The notes below the pieces were generated by a model. The model was not told where the DNA came from and did no database searches. It worked only from the letters and a program-made list of their open reading frames with translations. A stretch of 64,000 bases of DNA, taken from NCBI RefSeq assembly GCF_007990755.1, contig NZ_BJXA01000022.1, positions 58,963 to 122,962 on the forward strand, written 5' to 3'. Shown here one piece after another: positions 36,604 through 46,074 of this stretch; within the stretch, counting starts at the first letter, position 1; each line of letters begins with the position of its first letter. The position numbers and the translations under genes are program-made. Source of the DNA: Nocardia ninae NBRC 108245. Lineage in GTDB: Bacteria; Actinomycetota; Actinomycetes; Mycobacteriales; Mycobacteriaceae.

Positions 36604-37572
36604 ATGGCAACAGGGCTGGGGAGTAATCGAATTCGCGCGGCGATGCTCGCGGTCGCGGTCGCCGCAGGGCTGGTCGCGACAGCACCGACCGCCGGCGCCG
36701 ACCCCGTCCCGTCGATGTGCGCCGACGGCTGGGAAGCGACCACGCTGGTCGAGGGGGTCGGCAATCTGGAGAACCTCGACTCCGACGGCGACGGCGGCTT
36801 CTACGTCACCGGCCTCCTCGACGGGTACTTCGCCAACGTCGACAGCGCGGGCCGGTTCGAGAAGCTACTGACCGGGCTCGACCATCCGGCCGGGGTCCGG
36901 GTCGCCGGGCCCTACGTGTACTTCCTCACCGGCGACGGGCTCACGGAAAAGCCCGGCACTCTGCAGCGATACGAGATCGCCACCGGCGCGACGACGGTCC
37001 TGCTGACGGAGCTGAACGGCCCGAACGGACTACTGCTGCTGCCGGACGGCGACCTCCTGTTCAGCACGATCGGCGTCAACGGGCCGCCCACCGGGATCGG
37101 GCGCTACCGGCCGTCCACCGGCGCCTACACCAAAACGTGGTCCAGCCTGCCGCTGACGAACGGCCTTGCGCTCGCACCGGACGGCAAGTCCATCTACACC
37201 GACAACCTGACCATGCGGATCTTCCGCATCCCCCTGGATGCTCCCGAGAGTCCGGTGGTCATCTCCGCGGTGCCGAATCTCGTTTCCATGCCCGACGATA
37301 TGGAGGCCACCCGCACCGATACCCTGTACGTCGCCGACCACGCCTTCGGCTCCATCAATCAGGTGAACACCACGACGGGTGCCGCCTGCGCGATCATCAC
37401 CGGCTTGATCAAGCCCGGACCGATGCGTAATCCGCCCGACGGCACCACCTCGGTACGCATCGCCCGTGACGGCGACGGCTGGGCGCTGTACGTCACCGGC
37501 ATGGACGGAACGCTGCGCCGACTACGACCACCGGCGGGCATCGACCTCACCCCTGCCACGCCGAGCCGGTAG
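36604..37572 (+). CDS. Secreted SMP-30/gluconolactonase-like beta-propeller protein
   Basis: The 322-residue protein has a signal peptide cleaved after AGA (near residue 37). Propeller blades follow: [55 protein letters not shown], and [16 protein letters not shown]. The NGL/PDG spacing is typical of SMP-30/strictosidine-synthase-like lactonases. The catalytic metal ligands cannot be fixed by eye. It is divergent from recQ, with about 185 nt between start codons. Confidence 0.82.
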   Translation: MATGLGSNRIRAAMLAVAVAAGLVATAPTAGADPVPSMCADGWEATTLVEGVGNLENLDSDGDGGFYVTGLLDGYFANVDSAGRFEKLLTGLDHPAGVRVAGPYVYFLTGDGLTEKPGTLQRYEIATGATTVLLTELNGPNGLLLLPDGDLLFSTIGVNGPPTGIGRYRPSTGAYTKTWSSLPLTNGLALAPDGKSIYTDNLTMRIFRIPLDAPESPVVISAVPNLVSMPDDMEATRTDTLYVADHAFGSINQVNTTTGAACAIITGLIKPGPMRNPPDGTTSVRIARDGDGWALYVTGMDGTLRRLRPPAGIDLTPATPSR

Positions 37573-37608
37573 AACAAAAGGGTTGGACCCGCGCGGAAAG
37601 GAACCAGC

Positions 37609-38121
37609 ATGCCGGAACCGGCTCCCATGATCGTCGCCACCCCGGACGATGCCGAAGACATCGCTCACCTGCGTAATCGGCTCGCCCAGTGGATGGTCGA
37701 CAACGGCATCGGCCAGTGGGTGCCGGGCGAGTATCCGAGCACGCTCGTCGCCGAGGAAGCCGCGCGCGGCGAATGGTTCGTCTGGCGCGAGGCCGGCGCG
37801 CTGGTCGCCGCGGTCCGGGTGGTCTGGCGGGATCCGGAGTTCTGGGGCGCCGACGACGACACCGAGGCAGGCTATATCCACGGGCTGATGGTCGCGCCGG
37901 AACAGCGCGGACGCGACCTCGGTACCCGAATAATCCAGTTCTGCGCCGACTACACCCTCGCCAACGGCGTCACCCTGCAACGCCTGGACACCGCCGCCGA
38001 TAACGCGGTGCTCCGGAAGTACTACACCGCACAGGGTTTCACCGAGCTCAGGGAGACGCGGTTGCCGCCCCAGTTCCACGGCACGACGCACGTCGTCCTG
38101 ATGGAGAAGATGCTGGCCTGA
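37609..38121 (+). CDS. GNAT-family N-acetyltransferase
   Basis: The 170-residue acetyltransferase has motif A GLMVAPEQRGRDLGTRII (Q-R-G-R-x-L-G) and motif B TAADNAVLRKYYTAQGF. The AAAGGAA site six bases upstream supports the ATG. It overlaps the next gene by one base (TGATG). The acceptor is unknown. Confidence 0.9.
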   Translation: MPEPAPMIVATPDDAEDIAHLRNRLAQWMVDNGIGQWVPGEYPSTLVAEEAARGEWFVWREAGALVAAVRVVWRDPEFWGADDDTEAGYIHGLMVAPEQRGRDLGTRIIQFCADYTLANGVTLQRLDTAADNAVLRKYYTAQGFTELRETRLPPQFHGTTHVVLMEKMLA

Positions 38122-38744
38122 TGACCGGAACGGCCCCCAGGTACCTCTATCTCGCCCGGCACGGCGAGGCGACACCGGACGAGAGTGCACTGAGCGAACG
38201 CGGTCGCAGCCAGGCCTGGCTGCTCGGTGAGCGGCTGCGCGGTAGTTCGCTCGCCCAGGTCCACCACGGTCCGCTGCCCCAGGTGACGCAGACGGCGCAA
38301 CTGATCGGCGAGCGCCTGGACGGCGTGCCGCTGCACGCCGCCGAGTCGGCCGGTGACTACCTGCCTTATCTGCCACGGAAAGACGAACTGCCCGCAGCAT
38401 CCGCGGACGCCATCCTCGGCTTCCTCACCCAATTCCCCGCCGAGCAGCGGTCGCGCGGACCGCAACTGGCGCAGGCAGCCGTGGAGCAGTTCACCGGACC
38501 GGTCGCGGGCGATACTCCCCGGCACGAACTGCTGGTGACGCACGCGTTCCTCATCGGATGGCTGGTGCGGGCCGCGTTGGACGCACCGAAATGGCGTTGG
38601 ATAGGGATCAGCCCAGCCAACGCCGCGCTCACAGTGATCCGTTACGCCCCAGGCAGACCCGATTCGGTGCTGTTCTTCAACGACACCGGCCACCTACCAC
38701 CGGACCTGCGCTGGACCGGGTACCCACCGGAACTACACCTCTGA
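38121..38744 (+). CDS. Histidine phosphatase superfamily protein
   Basis: The 207-residue protein has the phosphoglycerate mutase/SixA-type LARHGE (His10-like nucleophile, Arg). Downstream are RLRGSSLAQVHHGPLPQVTQTAQLI and the second His motif LLVTHAFLIGWLVR. It is a phosphomonoesterase of unknown substrate. It is translationally coupled to the GNAT. Confidence 0.88.
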   Translation: MTGTAPRYLYLARHGEATPDESALSERGRSQAWLLGERLRGSSLAQVHHGPLPQVTQTAQLIGERLDGVPLHAAESAGDYLPYLPRKDELPAASADAILGFLTQFPAEQRSRGPQLAQAAVEQFTGPVAGDTPRHELLVTHAFLIGWLVRAALDAPKWRWIGISPANAALTVIRYAPGRPDSVLFFNDTGHLPPDLRWTGYPPELHL

Positions 38745-38785
38745 GAAACGGAGCTGCGGAGCGGTCAGGTGCAGCTCGACCTGGC

Positions 38786-38803
38786 CCGGCACCGGGGTGC
38801 CGG
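38786..38803. terminator. GC-rich hairpin between convergent genes
   Basis: A CCGGCACC-GG-GGTGCCGG perfect 8-bp inverted repeat lies between the phosphatase stop (38744) and the hisN stop (38914). No T-run. The rest of this 169-base gap shows nothing. Confidence 0.4.
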
Positions 38804-38913
38804 CCACCCGACGGTGCCGACGGGCTGCGCGAAATCGCCCGCCGCGTGCACCGGCACGCAGCCATGGTCGCGGCGATGTACGCGAGCTACATCGACCGAC
38901 CCCGGTGTACGAC

Positions 38914-39699
38914 TCAGGCCCGCAGCCGACGCAACGTCTCGTCGTGCAGCAACCCATTCGTCGCGACAGCGTCACCACCATGCGGACCGGGCTCCCCGGC
39001 CAGCGAGGTGAACCGCCCACCCGCCTCACGGACCAGAATGTCGAGCGCAGCCAGATCCCACAGCGAAACCTCGGGCTCGGTCGCGATATCGAGCGCACCC
39101 TCCGCCAGCAGGCAGTAGGTGAAGAAGTCGCCGTAACCCCGCACCCGCCACACATCGTCGGTGAGCGCCAGGAAGTTCTCCCGCAACCCACGCTCCCGCC
39201 AACCGGACAGGCTGGAGAAACCCAGGCTGGCCGACCCGAGTTCGCCGACGGCGGACACCGAAATCGGTTTCGGTACTTCGGCATCGAAGCTCGCCCAGGC
39301 ACCCGACCCGGCCGCCGCCCACCAGCGCCGCGACAGCGCGGGCGCGCTCACCACACCGACCTTCGGCACACCGTCTTCCAGCAAGGCGATGAGCGTGGCC
39401 CAAATCGGCACCCCGCGAACGAAGTTCTTCGTGCCGTCGATCGGATCGATCACCCACTGCCGTCCGCTGAACTCGGCATCCCCGCCGAACTCCTCCCCCA
39501 GCACCGAATCGTCCGGCCGCTGCTCGCGGAGCACCTGCCGGATCGCCTGCTCCACCGCAAGGTCGGCATCCGAGACCGGCGTCAGATCCGGCTTCGCATC
39601 CACCTTCAGATCCAGCGCCCCGAACCGTGCCCGGGTGATGCCGTCGGCCGCATCGGCCAACCGCAGCGCAAGTTCCAGGTCAGAAGAGTCCACAGCCAC
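38914..39699 (-). CDS. hisN: Histidinol-phosphatase of the inositol monophosphatase family
   Basis: The 261-residue Mg-dependent phosphatase has [28 protein letters not shown] and [19 protein letters not shown], which hold the metal ligands. The sequence resembles the actinobacterial HisN clade, which dephosphorylates histidinol phosphate in histidine biosynthesis. The family also includes inositol phosphatases, so specificity is inferred. ATG at 39699. Confidence 0.85.
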   Translation of the reverse strand: MAVDSSDLELALRLADAADGITRARFGALDLKVDAKPDLTPVSDADLAVEQAIRQVLREQRPDDSVLGEEFGGDAEFSGRQWVIDPIDGTKNFVRGVPIWATLIALLEDGVPKVGVVSAPALSRRWWAAAGSGAWASFDAEVPKPISVSAVGELGSASLGFSSLSGWRERGLRENFLALTDDVWRVRGYGDFFTYCLLAEGALDIATEPEVSLWDLAALDILVREAGGRFTSLAGEPGPHGGDAVATNGLLHDETLRRLRA

Positions 39700-39745
39700 G
39701 CCCGCACCTTAATGGATGCCGGAAATCGGAGTCCGTGGTGCTGGC

Positions 39746-40336
39746 TCACGCCACTGCGGAAACCGTGCGAGCCGCGACCAAAGCGTCGGCCCACCACTGC
39801 AACTGATCGAGCATCGCCAGCGCCGCCTCAGCAGGCTCCTCCGGTTCACGCAAACGGCCGTCCTCATCGAAGAGCAGGTAGTAGCGCGGGAACGCGACGT
39901 AGTTGCGCACGGTATGCGCGTTGAGCTCGCCGAAGATCTGCCGCAGATGCTCGATGGCGAGCAGCCCGCCGCTCGCGCCGCTGTAACCGACGAAACCGAT
40001 TGCCTTGGCGTCCCACTGGGTGAAATGCCAATCGATAACAGCCTTCAGCGCGGCCGGGATGCTGCGGTTGTAATCGGGCGTGACGATCACGAACGCGTCG
40101 GCCGCGGCGAGCCGCTCGGTGAGATCGACCATGCCGGCGGGCCGCTCGGGATTCGGTTCCAGCGCTGGTGGGGCGGCGGGCAACGCCAGCGGCAGGTCCG
40201 CCTGCGCCAGATCGATGACGTCCACCTCGAACGCACCGTGGCTCCTGGCGTGCTCGGTGAACCATTCGGCCACCACCGGTCCGAAGCGTCCTTCCCGAAC
40301 GCTGCCGATGATCACCGCGAGTTTCAATGCCGACAT
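39746..40336 (-). CDS. NADPH-dependent FMN reductase
   Basis: The 196-residue flavodoxin-like reductase has the FMN phosphate loop VIIGSVREGRFGPVV at its start, the TPDYNRSIPAALKAVIDW segment and GFVGYSGASGGLLAIEHLRQ. It reduces FMN, quinones or azo dyes with NADPH. It is divergent from an MmyB-type regulator, paralleling the SDR/regulator pair near 10.5 kb. Confidence 0.92.
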   Translation of the reverse strand: MSALKLAVIIGSVREGRFGPVVAEWFTEHARSHGAFEVDVIDLAQADLPLALPAAPPALEPNPERPAGMVDLTERLAAADAFVIVTPDYNRSIPAALKAVIDWHFTQWDAKAIGFVGYSGASGGLLAIEHLRQIFGELNAHTVRNYVAFPRYYLLFDEDGRLREPEEPAEAALAMLDQLQWWADALVAARTVSAVA

Positions 40337-40424
40337 CGAGTTCCTCCTAACAAATCGGCGACCGGTTTCGGCCGCTCCTCCAATCTGCTGGTCGCCGCGC
40401 CGACCAGGAAGGCCGCCGTAAGGG

Positions 40425-40438
40425 TGGTAGTGGCAGGG
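40425..40438 (-). promoter_or_regulatory. Candidate MmyB-regulator operator
   Basis: On the minus strand the 14-mer CCCTGCCACTACCA matches the 10548-10561 motif except one base. It is 37 nt from the GTG of the regulator at 40476. Confidence 0.6.
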
Positions 40439-40475
40439 ACACCCTCCGGCCGCCGCCGCTTGTTAGGTTCGAGAG

Positions 40476-41324
40476 GTGAGTGACAACGAGCTGGGCCTGT
40501 TCCTGCGCACCCGGCGCGAGGCCCTGTCCCCGGCCCAGGTCGGCCTGCCCACCGGCGCGCGCCGCCGCACGCCGGGCCTGCGCCGCGCCGAACTGGCCAC
40601 GCTGGCCGGAGTCAGCGTCGAGTACATAACCCGGCTCGAACAGGGCCGAGATCGCCGGCCCTCACCTCAGGTACTTTCCGCGCTCGCCGACGCGCTGCGC
40701 CTCGCCCCGAGCGAGCGAGTCCACCTGCACCGCCTCACCAAATCCGCCGACCTCGGCTTCAGCTGCATGGGCGGCGCCCAACCGCTGCGCGAGGTTCGTC
40801 CCGCGGTCCGCGCCATTCTCGACCGCCTCGAACCCGCGCCCGCGGTGGTCGTGAACAGACTCACCGAGGTGCTCGCCTACACGGCGGGCTACCACCGCGT
40901 GATGGCGCCGATCGGCCTGTTCGAGAGCGGTCCCGCAAACCTGGCCCGCTTCGCGTTCACCGATCCCCGCGCCCGCACGGCCTACCCGGACTGGAGTCAC
41001 GTGGCCGACCACGAGGTCGCCACCCTCAAACATGGTCCGTTCCGCAAGGATCCGCACATCGCGGCGCTCGCCGACGAACTCACCGTCACCGTCGGCCCGG
41101 AATTCACCGACCGTGTCGAGACGGTGCCCAGCCTGCCCGCCGCCACCGGCATCACCCGCCTCGTCCACCCCGAGGCAGGCCAACTGCGCTTGGCCTTCGA
41201 AATCCTGGACCTCTCCGCGGACGACGATCAACGCCTGATCGTCCATCTCCCCGCCGACGAAGCCACCGCCACCGCTCTGGACAAGCTGACGGGCATCCGC
41301 CCCGGTGCGCTCCGCGCGGTCTAG
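40476..41324 (+). CDS. XRE-family regulator with MmyB-like ligand-binding domain
   Basis: The 282-residue protein is a paralogue of the regulator at 9650-10510: LGLFLRTRREALSPAQVGL aligns with LGAFLRARRELVSPADFGM. It has the HTH (RRAELATLAGVSVEYITRLEQG) and the MmyB-type C-terminal domain (RLTEVLAYTAGYHRV; FAFTDPRARTAYPDWSHVA). GTG start. It is probably an autoregulated repressor of the divergent FMN reductase. Confidence 0.9.
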   Translation: MSDNELGLFLRTRREALSPAQVGLPTGARRRTPGLRRAELATLAGVSVEYITRLEQGRDRRPSPQVLSALADALRLAPSERVHLHRLTKSADLGFSCMGGAQPLREVRPAVRAILDRLEPAPAVVVNRLTEVLAYTAGYHRVMAPIGLFESGPANLARFAFTDPRARTAYPDWSHVADHEVATLKHGPFRKDPHIAALADELTVTVGPEFTDRVETVPSLPAATGITRLVHPEAGQLRLAFEILDLSADDDQRLIVHLPADEATATALDKLTGIRPGALRAV

Positions 41325-41556
41325 CCGATAAGTCGGTCAGTACATCGCGCGGCCAAGCCGACAGGTCGCCCCAGCACGCCGTGCGATCTTGCCGATAAGC
41401 ACCCCTTCACCACGCCACAGCAGCACACACGCGACGCACCGAGCCACGGCACCGCCGCGCATTCGGGTCTTCCCCAATTCATCAATCCACGAACGCAACC
41501 CATTCGAGCCGCACCACTGCTATAGCGGCTACGCCGAACCAGTAGGCTTGACCACC

Positions 41557-42672
41557 GTGCATCCTGACGTTTCCGCTGATCTCGCCGAACTCGACGCCAC
41601 CCTCAAGACGGTCGAATCGGTCCTCGACATCGAGGAGCTGCGCCGACGTATCGACGAGCTCGAGCACCAAGCCGCAGATCCCGATTTGTGGAACGACCAG
41701 GATCACGCGCAGCAGGTGACGAGCGAGCTCTCGCATGCCCAGGGTGAGCTGCGCCGGGTGGAGGAATTGCGGCAGCGCCTCGACGACCTACCGGTGCTGT
41801 ACGAACTGGCCGAGGGCGAAGAGGGCGAGTCGCGCGAGACCGCGCTCGCCGACGCCGACGCCGAACGCGCCGCACTGCACGGTGACGTGGAGGCGATGGA
41901 GGTCCGCACCCTGCTCTCGGGCGAGTACGACAAGCGTGACGCGCTGGTCAACATTCGCTCCGGCGCCGGTGGCGTGGACGCCGCCGACTGGGCCGAGATG
42001 CTGATGCGCATGTACATCCGCTGGGCCGACCGGCACAAGTACTCCGTCGAGGTCTACGACACCTCCTACGCCGAAGAGGCGGGCATCAAGAGCGCCACCT
42101 TCGCGGTGAAGACGCCCTACGCCTACGGCACCCTCTCGGTCGAGATGGGCACGCACCGCCTGGTGCGGATCAGCCCGTTCGACAACCAGGGCCGCCGCCA
42201 GACCTCCTTCGCCGAGGTCGAGGTGCTGCCGGTGGTGGAGACCACCGACCACATCGAGATCCCCGAGGGCGAGATCCGGGTCGACGTGTACCGGTCCTCG
42301 GGCCCCGGCGGTCAGAGCGTCAACACCACCGACTCGGCGGTGCGCCTGACGCACATTCCGACCGGCATCGTCGTCACCTGCCAGAACGAGAAGTCGCAGC
42401 TGCAGAACAAGATCTCCGCCATGCGCGTGCTGCAGGCCAAGCTGCTGGAACGCAAGCGCCAGGAGGAGCGCGCCGAGATGGACGCGCTGAAGACCAACGA
42501 GGGTGCGTCCTGGGGCAACCAGATGCGCTCCTACGTGCTGCACCCGTACCAGATGGTCAAGGACCTGCGGACCAACTATGAGGTCAACAACCCGTCGGCG
42601 GTGCTCGACGGCGATATCGACGGCTTCATCGAATCGGGCATCCGCTGGCGTATGCGTGAGCAGCCGAGTTAA
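41557..42672 (+). CDS. prfB: Peptide chain release factor 2
   Basis: The 371-residue RF2 has SPFD (stop codon recognition for UGA/UAA) in [13 protein letters not shown] and the GGQ loop in [18 protein letters not shown]. It is one continuous frame from the GTG at 41557 (VHPDVSADL). There is no programmed frameshift as in E. coli. A TAGGCT -10 element ends 8 nt before the GTG, so the mRNA may be leaderless. It heads the prfB-mscS-ftsE-ftsX block. Confidence 0.97.
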   Translation: MHPDVSADLAELDATLKTVESVLDIEELRRRIDELEHQAADPDLWNDQDHAQQVTSELSHAQGELRRVEELRQRLDDLPVLYELAEGEEGESRETALADADAERAALHGDVEAMEVRTLLSGEYDKRDALVNIRSGAGGVDAADWAEMLMRMYIRWADRHKYSVEVYDTSYAEEAGIKSATFAVKTPYAYGTLSVEMGTHRLVRISPFDNQGRRQTSFAEVEVLPVVETTDHIEIPEGEIRVDVYRSSGPGGQSVNTTDSAVRLTHIPTGIVVTCQNEKSQLQNKISAMRVLQAKLLERKRQEERAEMDALKTNEGASWGNQMRSYVLHPYQMVKDLRTNYEVNNPSAVLDGDIDGFIESGIRWRMREQPS

Positions 42673-42787
42673 TTGTTGCGGTTAGTGCAACAGCCGACGA
42701 GCAGTGCCGCTTGCGCGGAATGGTAGGACGTACGGCGGTAACCTGTCTGGCGTGCGTCCAGTTGGGAGTTCAGTCGAGGTGTTGACC

Positions 42788-43633
42788 ATGTCACTCGCGA
42801 CGACCTCGGAGACGACGAACTGGCTACGTTCCAACGGGCTCGAGATCGTGCTGTTGATCCTCGGTGCCATCCTGTTCAGCCGGTTCGCCACCTTCATCAG
42901 AGATCGGATCACTCGTAAGATCGATGAGGGCTTCCAGGGCGGCGACGCGCTGGTGCGGTCCGAGGCGGCCAAGCACCGGCACGCGCTGGCGCAGGTGGTC
43001 ACCTGGGTGGTGCTGACCATTGTCTATGTGCTGGTCGGCATGGAGGTGCTGCGCAGGCTCGGCTTCGCGATCACCGGGCTGGTCGCCCCCGCTGCGGTGC
43101 TCGGTGCGGCGCTCGGTTTCGGCGCGCAGCGCATCGTGCAGGACATCCTGGCCGGGTTCTTCCTGATCACCGAACGTCAATACGGCTTCGGTGACGTAGT
43201 TCGCATCGCGGTGACTGGAGCCGCGGAGATGGCAGAGGGTACCGTCGAAGACGTCACGTTGCGGATCACCACACTGCGCAACTCCGACGGTGAAGTGATC
43301 ACCGTGCCCAACGGCCAGATCGTGAAAGTGACGAATCTGTCGAAGGATTGGGCACGCGCCGCGATCGACGTTCCGGTGTCCGCGAGCGCGGACATCACCA
43401 GGGTCAACGAGATCCTGCACGAGGTCGGTACAAGGGCGTACGAAGACGCTCGTCTCAAGCCACTGCTACTCGACGAGCCCACGGTGATGGGCGTCGAGGA
43501 TTTGACCGTTGATCAAATGAACATCCGAATGGTTGCCCGCACCTTGCCGGGCAAACAGTTCGAAGTCGGACGCGAACTGCGGGTACGAGTAGCCGCTGCG
43601 TTGCGCCGGGAGGGAATCAGTGAGACCACGTAG
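42788..43633 (+). CDS. Small-conductance mechanosensitive channel (MscS family)
   Basis: The 281-residue channel has N-terminal TM1-TM2 (LEIVLLILGAILFSRFATF; LAQVVTWVVLTIVYVLVG). The pore helix TM3 is ALGFGAQRIVQDILAGFFLI, with the Gly/Ala pattern. The beta domain reads GDVVRIA, GTVEDVTLRITTLRNSDGEVITVPNG (residues around the conserved NGQI). It opens under membrane tension to release osmolytes. It overlaps the next small gene by 14 nt. Confidence 0.92.
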   Translation: MSLATTSETTNWLRSNGLEIVLLILGAILFSRFATFIRDRITRKIDEGFQGGDALVRSEAAKHRHALAQVVTWVVLTIVYVLVGMEVLRRLGFAITGLVAPAAVLGAALGFGAQRIVQDILAGFFLITERQYGFGDVVRIAVTGAAEMAEGTVEDVTLRITTLRNSDGEVITVPNGQIVKVTNLSKDWARAAIDVPVSASADITRVNEILHEVGTRAYEDARLKPLLLDEPTVMGVEDLTVDQMNIRMVARTLPGKQFEVGRELRVRVAAALRREGISETT

Positions 43634-43838
43634 AACCATCACGCTCTTGAAGGAATCGGTGCGACCCACCACACTCCTGAAGGAATCGAGGCCACGGCGA
43701 TCCACCGCGATCCTGATAGCCACCTGGGTCGCCACCTTCGTGCTGTACCTGGTGGTCAAACCGGATCAACCGTATACGCCGCAGTCGAGCCTGAACACCG
43801 TTCCGGCAGCGGTGAATCCGGCCGTCGCCCCACGCTGA
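43620..43838 (+). CDS. Small single-pass membrane protein with a duplicated TLLKES element
   Basis: The 72-residue product has a basic N-terminus with two TLLKES copies, ten residues apart, and one helix ([19 protein letters not shown]) followed by a Pro/Ala-rich tail. The repeat comes from a 30-nt-spaced duplication (ACGCTCTTGAAGGAATCG and ACACTCCTGAAGGAATCG). The GTG start lies inside the mscS 3' end. It lies between mscS and ftsE. Function unknown; a role near FtsEX is possible but unsupported. Confidence 0.6.
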   Translation: MRPRRTITLLKESVRPTTLLKESRPRRSTAILIATWVATFVLYLVVKPDQPYTPQSSLNTVPAAVNPAVAPR

Positions 43839-43911
43839 GCTCGGCGGACTCGCCGGGCCTCGGCGCTCGGCAACGCGGTGCGCACGGGGTTGCTGGTTAC
43901 ACTGGCTCCCC

Positions 43912-44601
43912 GTGATCACCATGCGGAACGTCACCAAGTCGTACAAGACCTCGACGCGACCCGCGCTGGACAACATCACCGTCGATGTGGGCAAGGGCGA
44001 GTTCGTCTTCATCATCGGACCGTCCGGCTCGGGCAAGTCCACCTTCATGCGACTACTGCTCAAAGAGGAGAGCCCCACCGCGGGGCAGATCCAGGTCGCC
44101 GACTTCCGGGTCGACCGGCTGCCGGGCCGCAAGGTGCCCAAGTTGCGCCAGCGGATGGGATGCGTGTTCCAGGACTTCCGGCTGTTGCAGCAGAAGTCGG
44201 TGCACGACAACGTCGCGTTCGCGCTGGAGGTGATCGGCAAGCGACGCCAGTTCATCGAGCGCACCGTCCCCGAGGTGCTCGACATGGTGGGTCTCGGCGG
44301 CAAAGCCGATCGACTACCTTCCGAGCTTTCCGGTGGCGAACAGCAGCGGGTGGCGATCGCCCGCGCCTTCGTGAACCGGCCGCTGGTCCTGCTGGCCGAC
44401 GAACCGACCGGCAATCTCGACCCGGACACCAGCGGCGACATCATGATGCTGCTGGAGCGGATCAACCGGATCGGTACCACGGTGCTGATGGCCACCCATG
44501 ACAACCACATCGTCGACGCCATGCGCAGGCGGGTGATCGAACTCGACCGCGGCCGCCTGGTGCGCGACGAGGCGACCGGTGTGTACGGGGTGGATCGCTG
44601 A
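43912..44601 (+). CDS. ftsE: Cell division ATP-binding protein FtsE
   Basis: The 229-residue ABC ATPase has Walker [10 protein letters not shown] (36-44), the Q loop VFQDFRLL, signature [14 protein letters not shown], Walker [13 protein letters not shown] and H loop ATHD. It drives FtsX to activate peptidoglycan hydrolases (RipC in mycobacteria) at the septum. GTG start; a TACACT -10 element ends 8 nt before it, so a leaderless transcript of its own is likely. It overlaps ftsX by one base. Confidence 0.97.
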   Translation: MITMRNVTKSYKTSTRPALDNITVDVGKGEFVFIIGPSGSGKSTFMRLLLKEESPTAGQIQVADFRVDRLPGRKVPKLRQRMGCVFQDFRLLQQKSVHDNVAFALEVIGKRRQFIERTVPEVLDMVGLGGKADRLPSELSGGEQQRVAIARAFVNRPLVLLADEPTGNLDPDTSGDIMMLLERINRIGTTVLMATHDNHIVDAMRRRVIELDRGRLVRDEATGVYGVDR

Positions 44602-45506
44602 TGCGCGCGAGTTTCCTGTTCAGCGAGGTCTTCGCCGGCCTTCGGCGCAATGTCACGATGACCATCGCGATGATCCTGACCGTCGCGGTCTCGCTCACCA
44701 TGCTGGGCGGCGGCCTGCTCGCGGTGCGCATCGCGGACAAGACCGAGCAGTACTTCCTGGATCGGCTGGAGGTGCGGCTGTATCTCACCGAGGACATCTC
44801 GGCGAACGACCCGGACTGCTCCCGCGACCCGTGTAAGACGCTGATGGCGGATCTGAAGTCGACCAAGGATGTCGAATCGGTTCAGTACCTCAGCCGCGAC
44901 GACGCTGTCCGCGAGGCCAAGGAGAAGACGTTCAAGGACCAGCCCGAGCTGGCCAAATACGTCAGCGAGACGCCGCTGCCCGCGTCGCTGCGGGTGAAGA
45001 TGCGTAATGCTGAGCTGTATCCGTCGATCTACGAGAAGTTCTATCAGCGACCAGGCGTCGGCATGGTGCGCAACGACAAGGACATCGTGGACCGGCTGGT
45101 CAGCCTGTTCGACGGGCTACGCAACGCCGCGTTCGGTCTTGCTGTGCTGCAAGCCTTGGCCGCGTTGCTGCTGATCGCGAACATGGTGCAGCTCGCCGCG
45201 TTCACCCGGCGCACCGAGGTCGGCATCATGCGCTTGGTGGGTGCGACCCGCTGGTATACCCAGCTGCCATTCCTGCTCGAAGCGGTGGTTGCCGCGCTGG
45301 CCGGTTCGCTGGTCGCGGTGATCGGGCTACTCGTCGCGCGGCCGCTGGTGATCGATCGCGCCCTCGGGGATCTGTTCTCCAGCAAGGTCTTTCCGCGGAT
45401 CACCGGCGACGATATCGCGATGGTCGCGTTGGTGATCGCGCCGGTCGGCATCGTCTTCGCGGCACTGACCGCGTACGGGACATTGCGGTATTACGTGCGC
45501 GAGTAG
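44601..45506 (+). CDS. ftsX: Cell division protein FtsX
   Basis: The 301-residue permease-like protein has TM1 (NVTMTIAMILTVAVSLTMLGGGLL) and an extracellular domain (about residues 50-165) with a Cys pair in DPDCSRDPCKTL, as in mycobacterial FtsX. Three C-terminal TMs and the inter-TM segment AAFTRRTEVGIMRLVGATRWYTQLPF are also present. It pairs with FtsE. The gene after it is not smpB, unlike in M. tuberculosis. Confidence 0.96.
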   Translation: MRASFLFSEVFAGLRRNVTMTIAMILTVAVSLTMLGGGLLAVRIADKTEQYFLDRLEVRLYLTEDISANDPDCSRDPCKTLMADLKSTKDVESVQYLSRDDAVREAKEKTFKDQPELAKYVSETPLPASLRVKMRNAELYPSIYEKFYQRPGVGMVRNDKDIVDRLVSLFDGLRNAAFGLAVLQALAALLLIANMVQLAAFTRRTEVGIMRLVGATRWYTQLPFLLEAVVAALAGSLVAVIGLLVARPLVIDRALGDLFSSKVFPRITGDDIAMVALVIAPVGIVFAALTAYGTLRYYVRE

Positions 45507-45655
45507 CGGAGGTACGAGTCTCAGCGCGAGCCGGTCCAGGGTGCTGGGTCGGCTCGTGTTGTTCGAGGGGTCGGCCTCCGCGGACACTTTTCGTGCCGCA
45601 CAGCGGTTTTCCGGCAGTCCGGCACCAAAAGTGGCCGGTAAGACCGGTGGGCAGG

Positions 45656-46024
45656 TCACTGACCGGCGGGCATCGCATCCCTGATCGAGGCTCGCTGCAC
45701 GGTGAGCAGCGCGCGCTGCCGTTCGAGTTCGGCGATCTTGTTGTCCAGGTCGCTGTATCGGCTCTCGACGATCTGCACCGACTTGTCGCAGGACTGGATC
45801 CAGGCGCCGTGGTCCATCTCGCACGGCAGCAGGCCACGGATGTCCTCGGTGGACAGGCCCGCGGCCAGCATCGCTCTGATGCGACCCACCCGTTCGGGCG
45901 CATCGTCGGCATAGGACCGGTAGCCGAGCGAGTCCCGCTGCGGATAGAGCAAGCCCTGCTCCTCGTAGTACCTGAGCAAGCGGGTGCTCACGGCGGTACG
46001 GCGCGCCAACTCTCCGATCAACAT
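45656..46024 (-). CDS. MerR-family transcriptional regulator
   Basis: The 122-residue MerR protein starts MLIGELARRTAVSTRLLRYY, has SLGYRSYADDAPERV, a coiled-coil helix (SRYSDLDNKIAELERQRALL), and two cysteines (LLPCEMD, QSCDKS). It resembles the 4562-4996 regulator in organisation. It is divergent from an alpha/beta hydrolase whose promoter has a 19-bp spacer. GGAGG precedes its ATG. The effector is unknown. Confidence 0.9.
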   Translation of the reverse strand: MLIGELARRTAVSTRLLRYYEEQGLLYPQRDSLGYRSYADDAPERVGRIRAMLAAGLSTEDIRGLLPCEMDHGAWIQSCDKSVQIVESRYSDLDNKIAELERQRALLTVQRASIRDAMPAGQ

Positions 46025-46036
46025 CGCTTCCTCCGT

Positions 46037-46067
46037 TTGCCTTCACACTGATGTCAATTCCTAACTT
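46037..46067 (+). promoter_or_regulatory. MerR-type promoter of the alpha/beta hydrolase gene
   Basis: TTGCCT (46037-46042) and TAACTT (46062-46067) are separated by 19 bp. The ATG at 46075 follows 7 nt after the -10, exactly as at the other MerR pair, so the transcript is probably leaderless. Confidence 0.65.
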
Positions 46068-46074
46068 GGCTCCC

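Noticed and set aside
38745-38913. Decayed gene between the histidine phosphatase and hisN
   Set aside because: Short fragments of open frame exist but none resembles a known protein; only a hairpin can be supported.
41557-42672. Programmed frameshift in prfB
   Set aside because: The gene is one continuous frame; no in-frame UGA with a slippery CUU is present.
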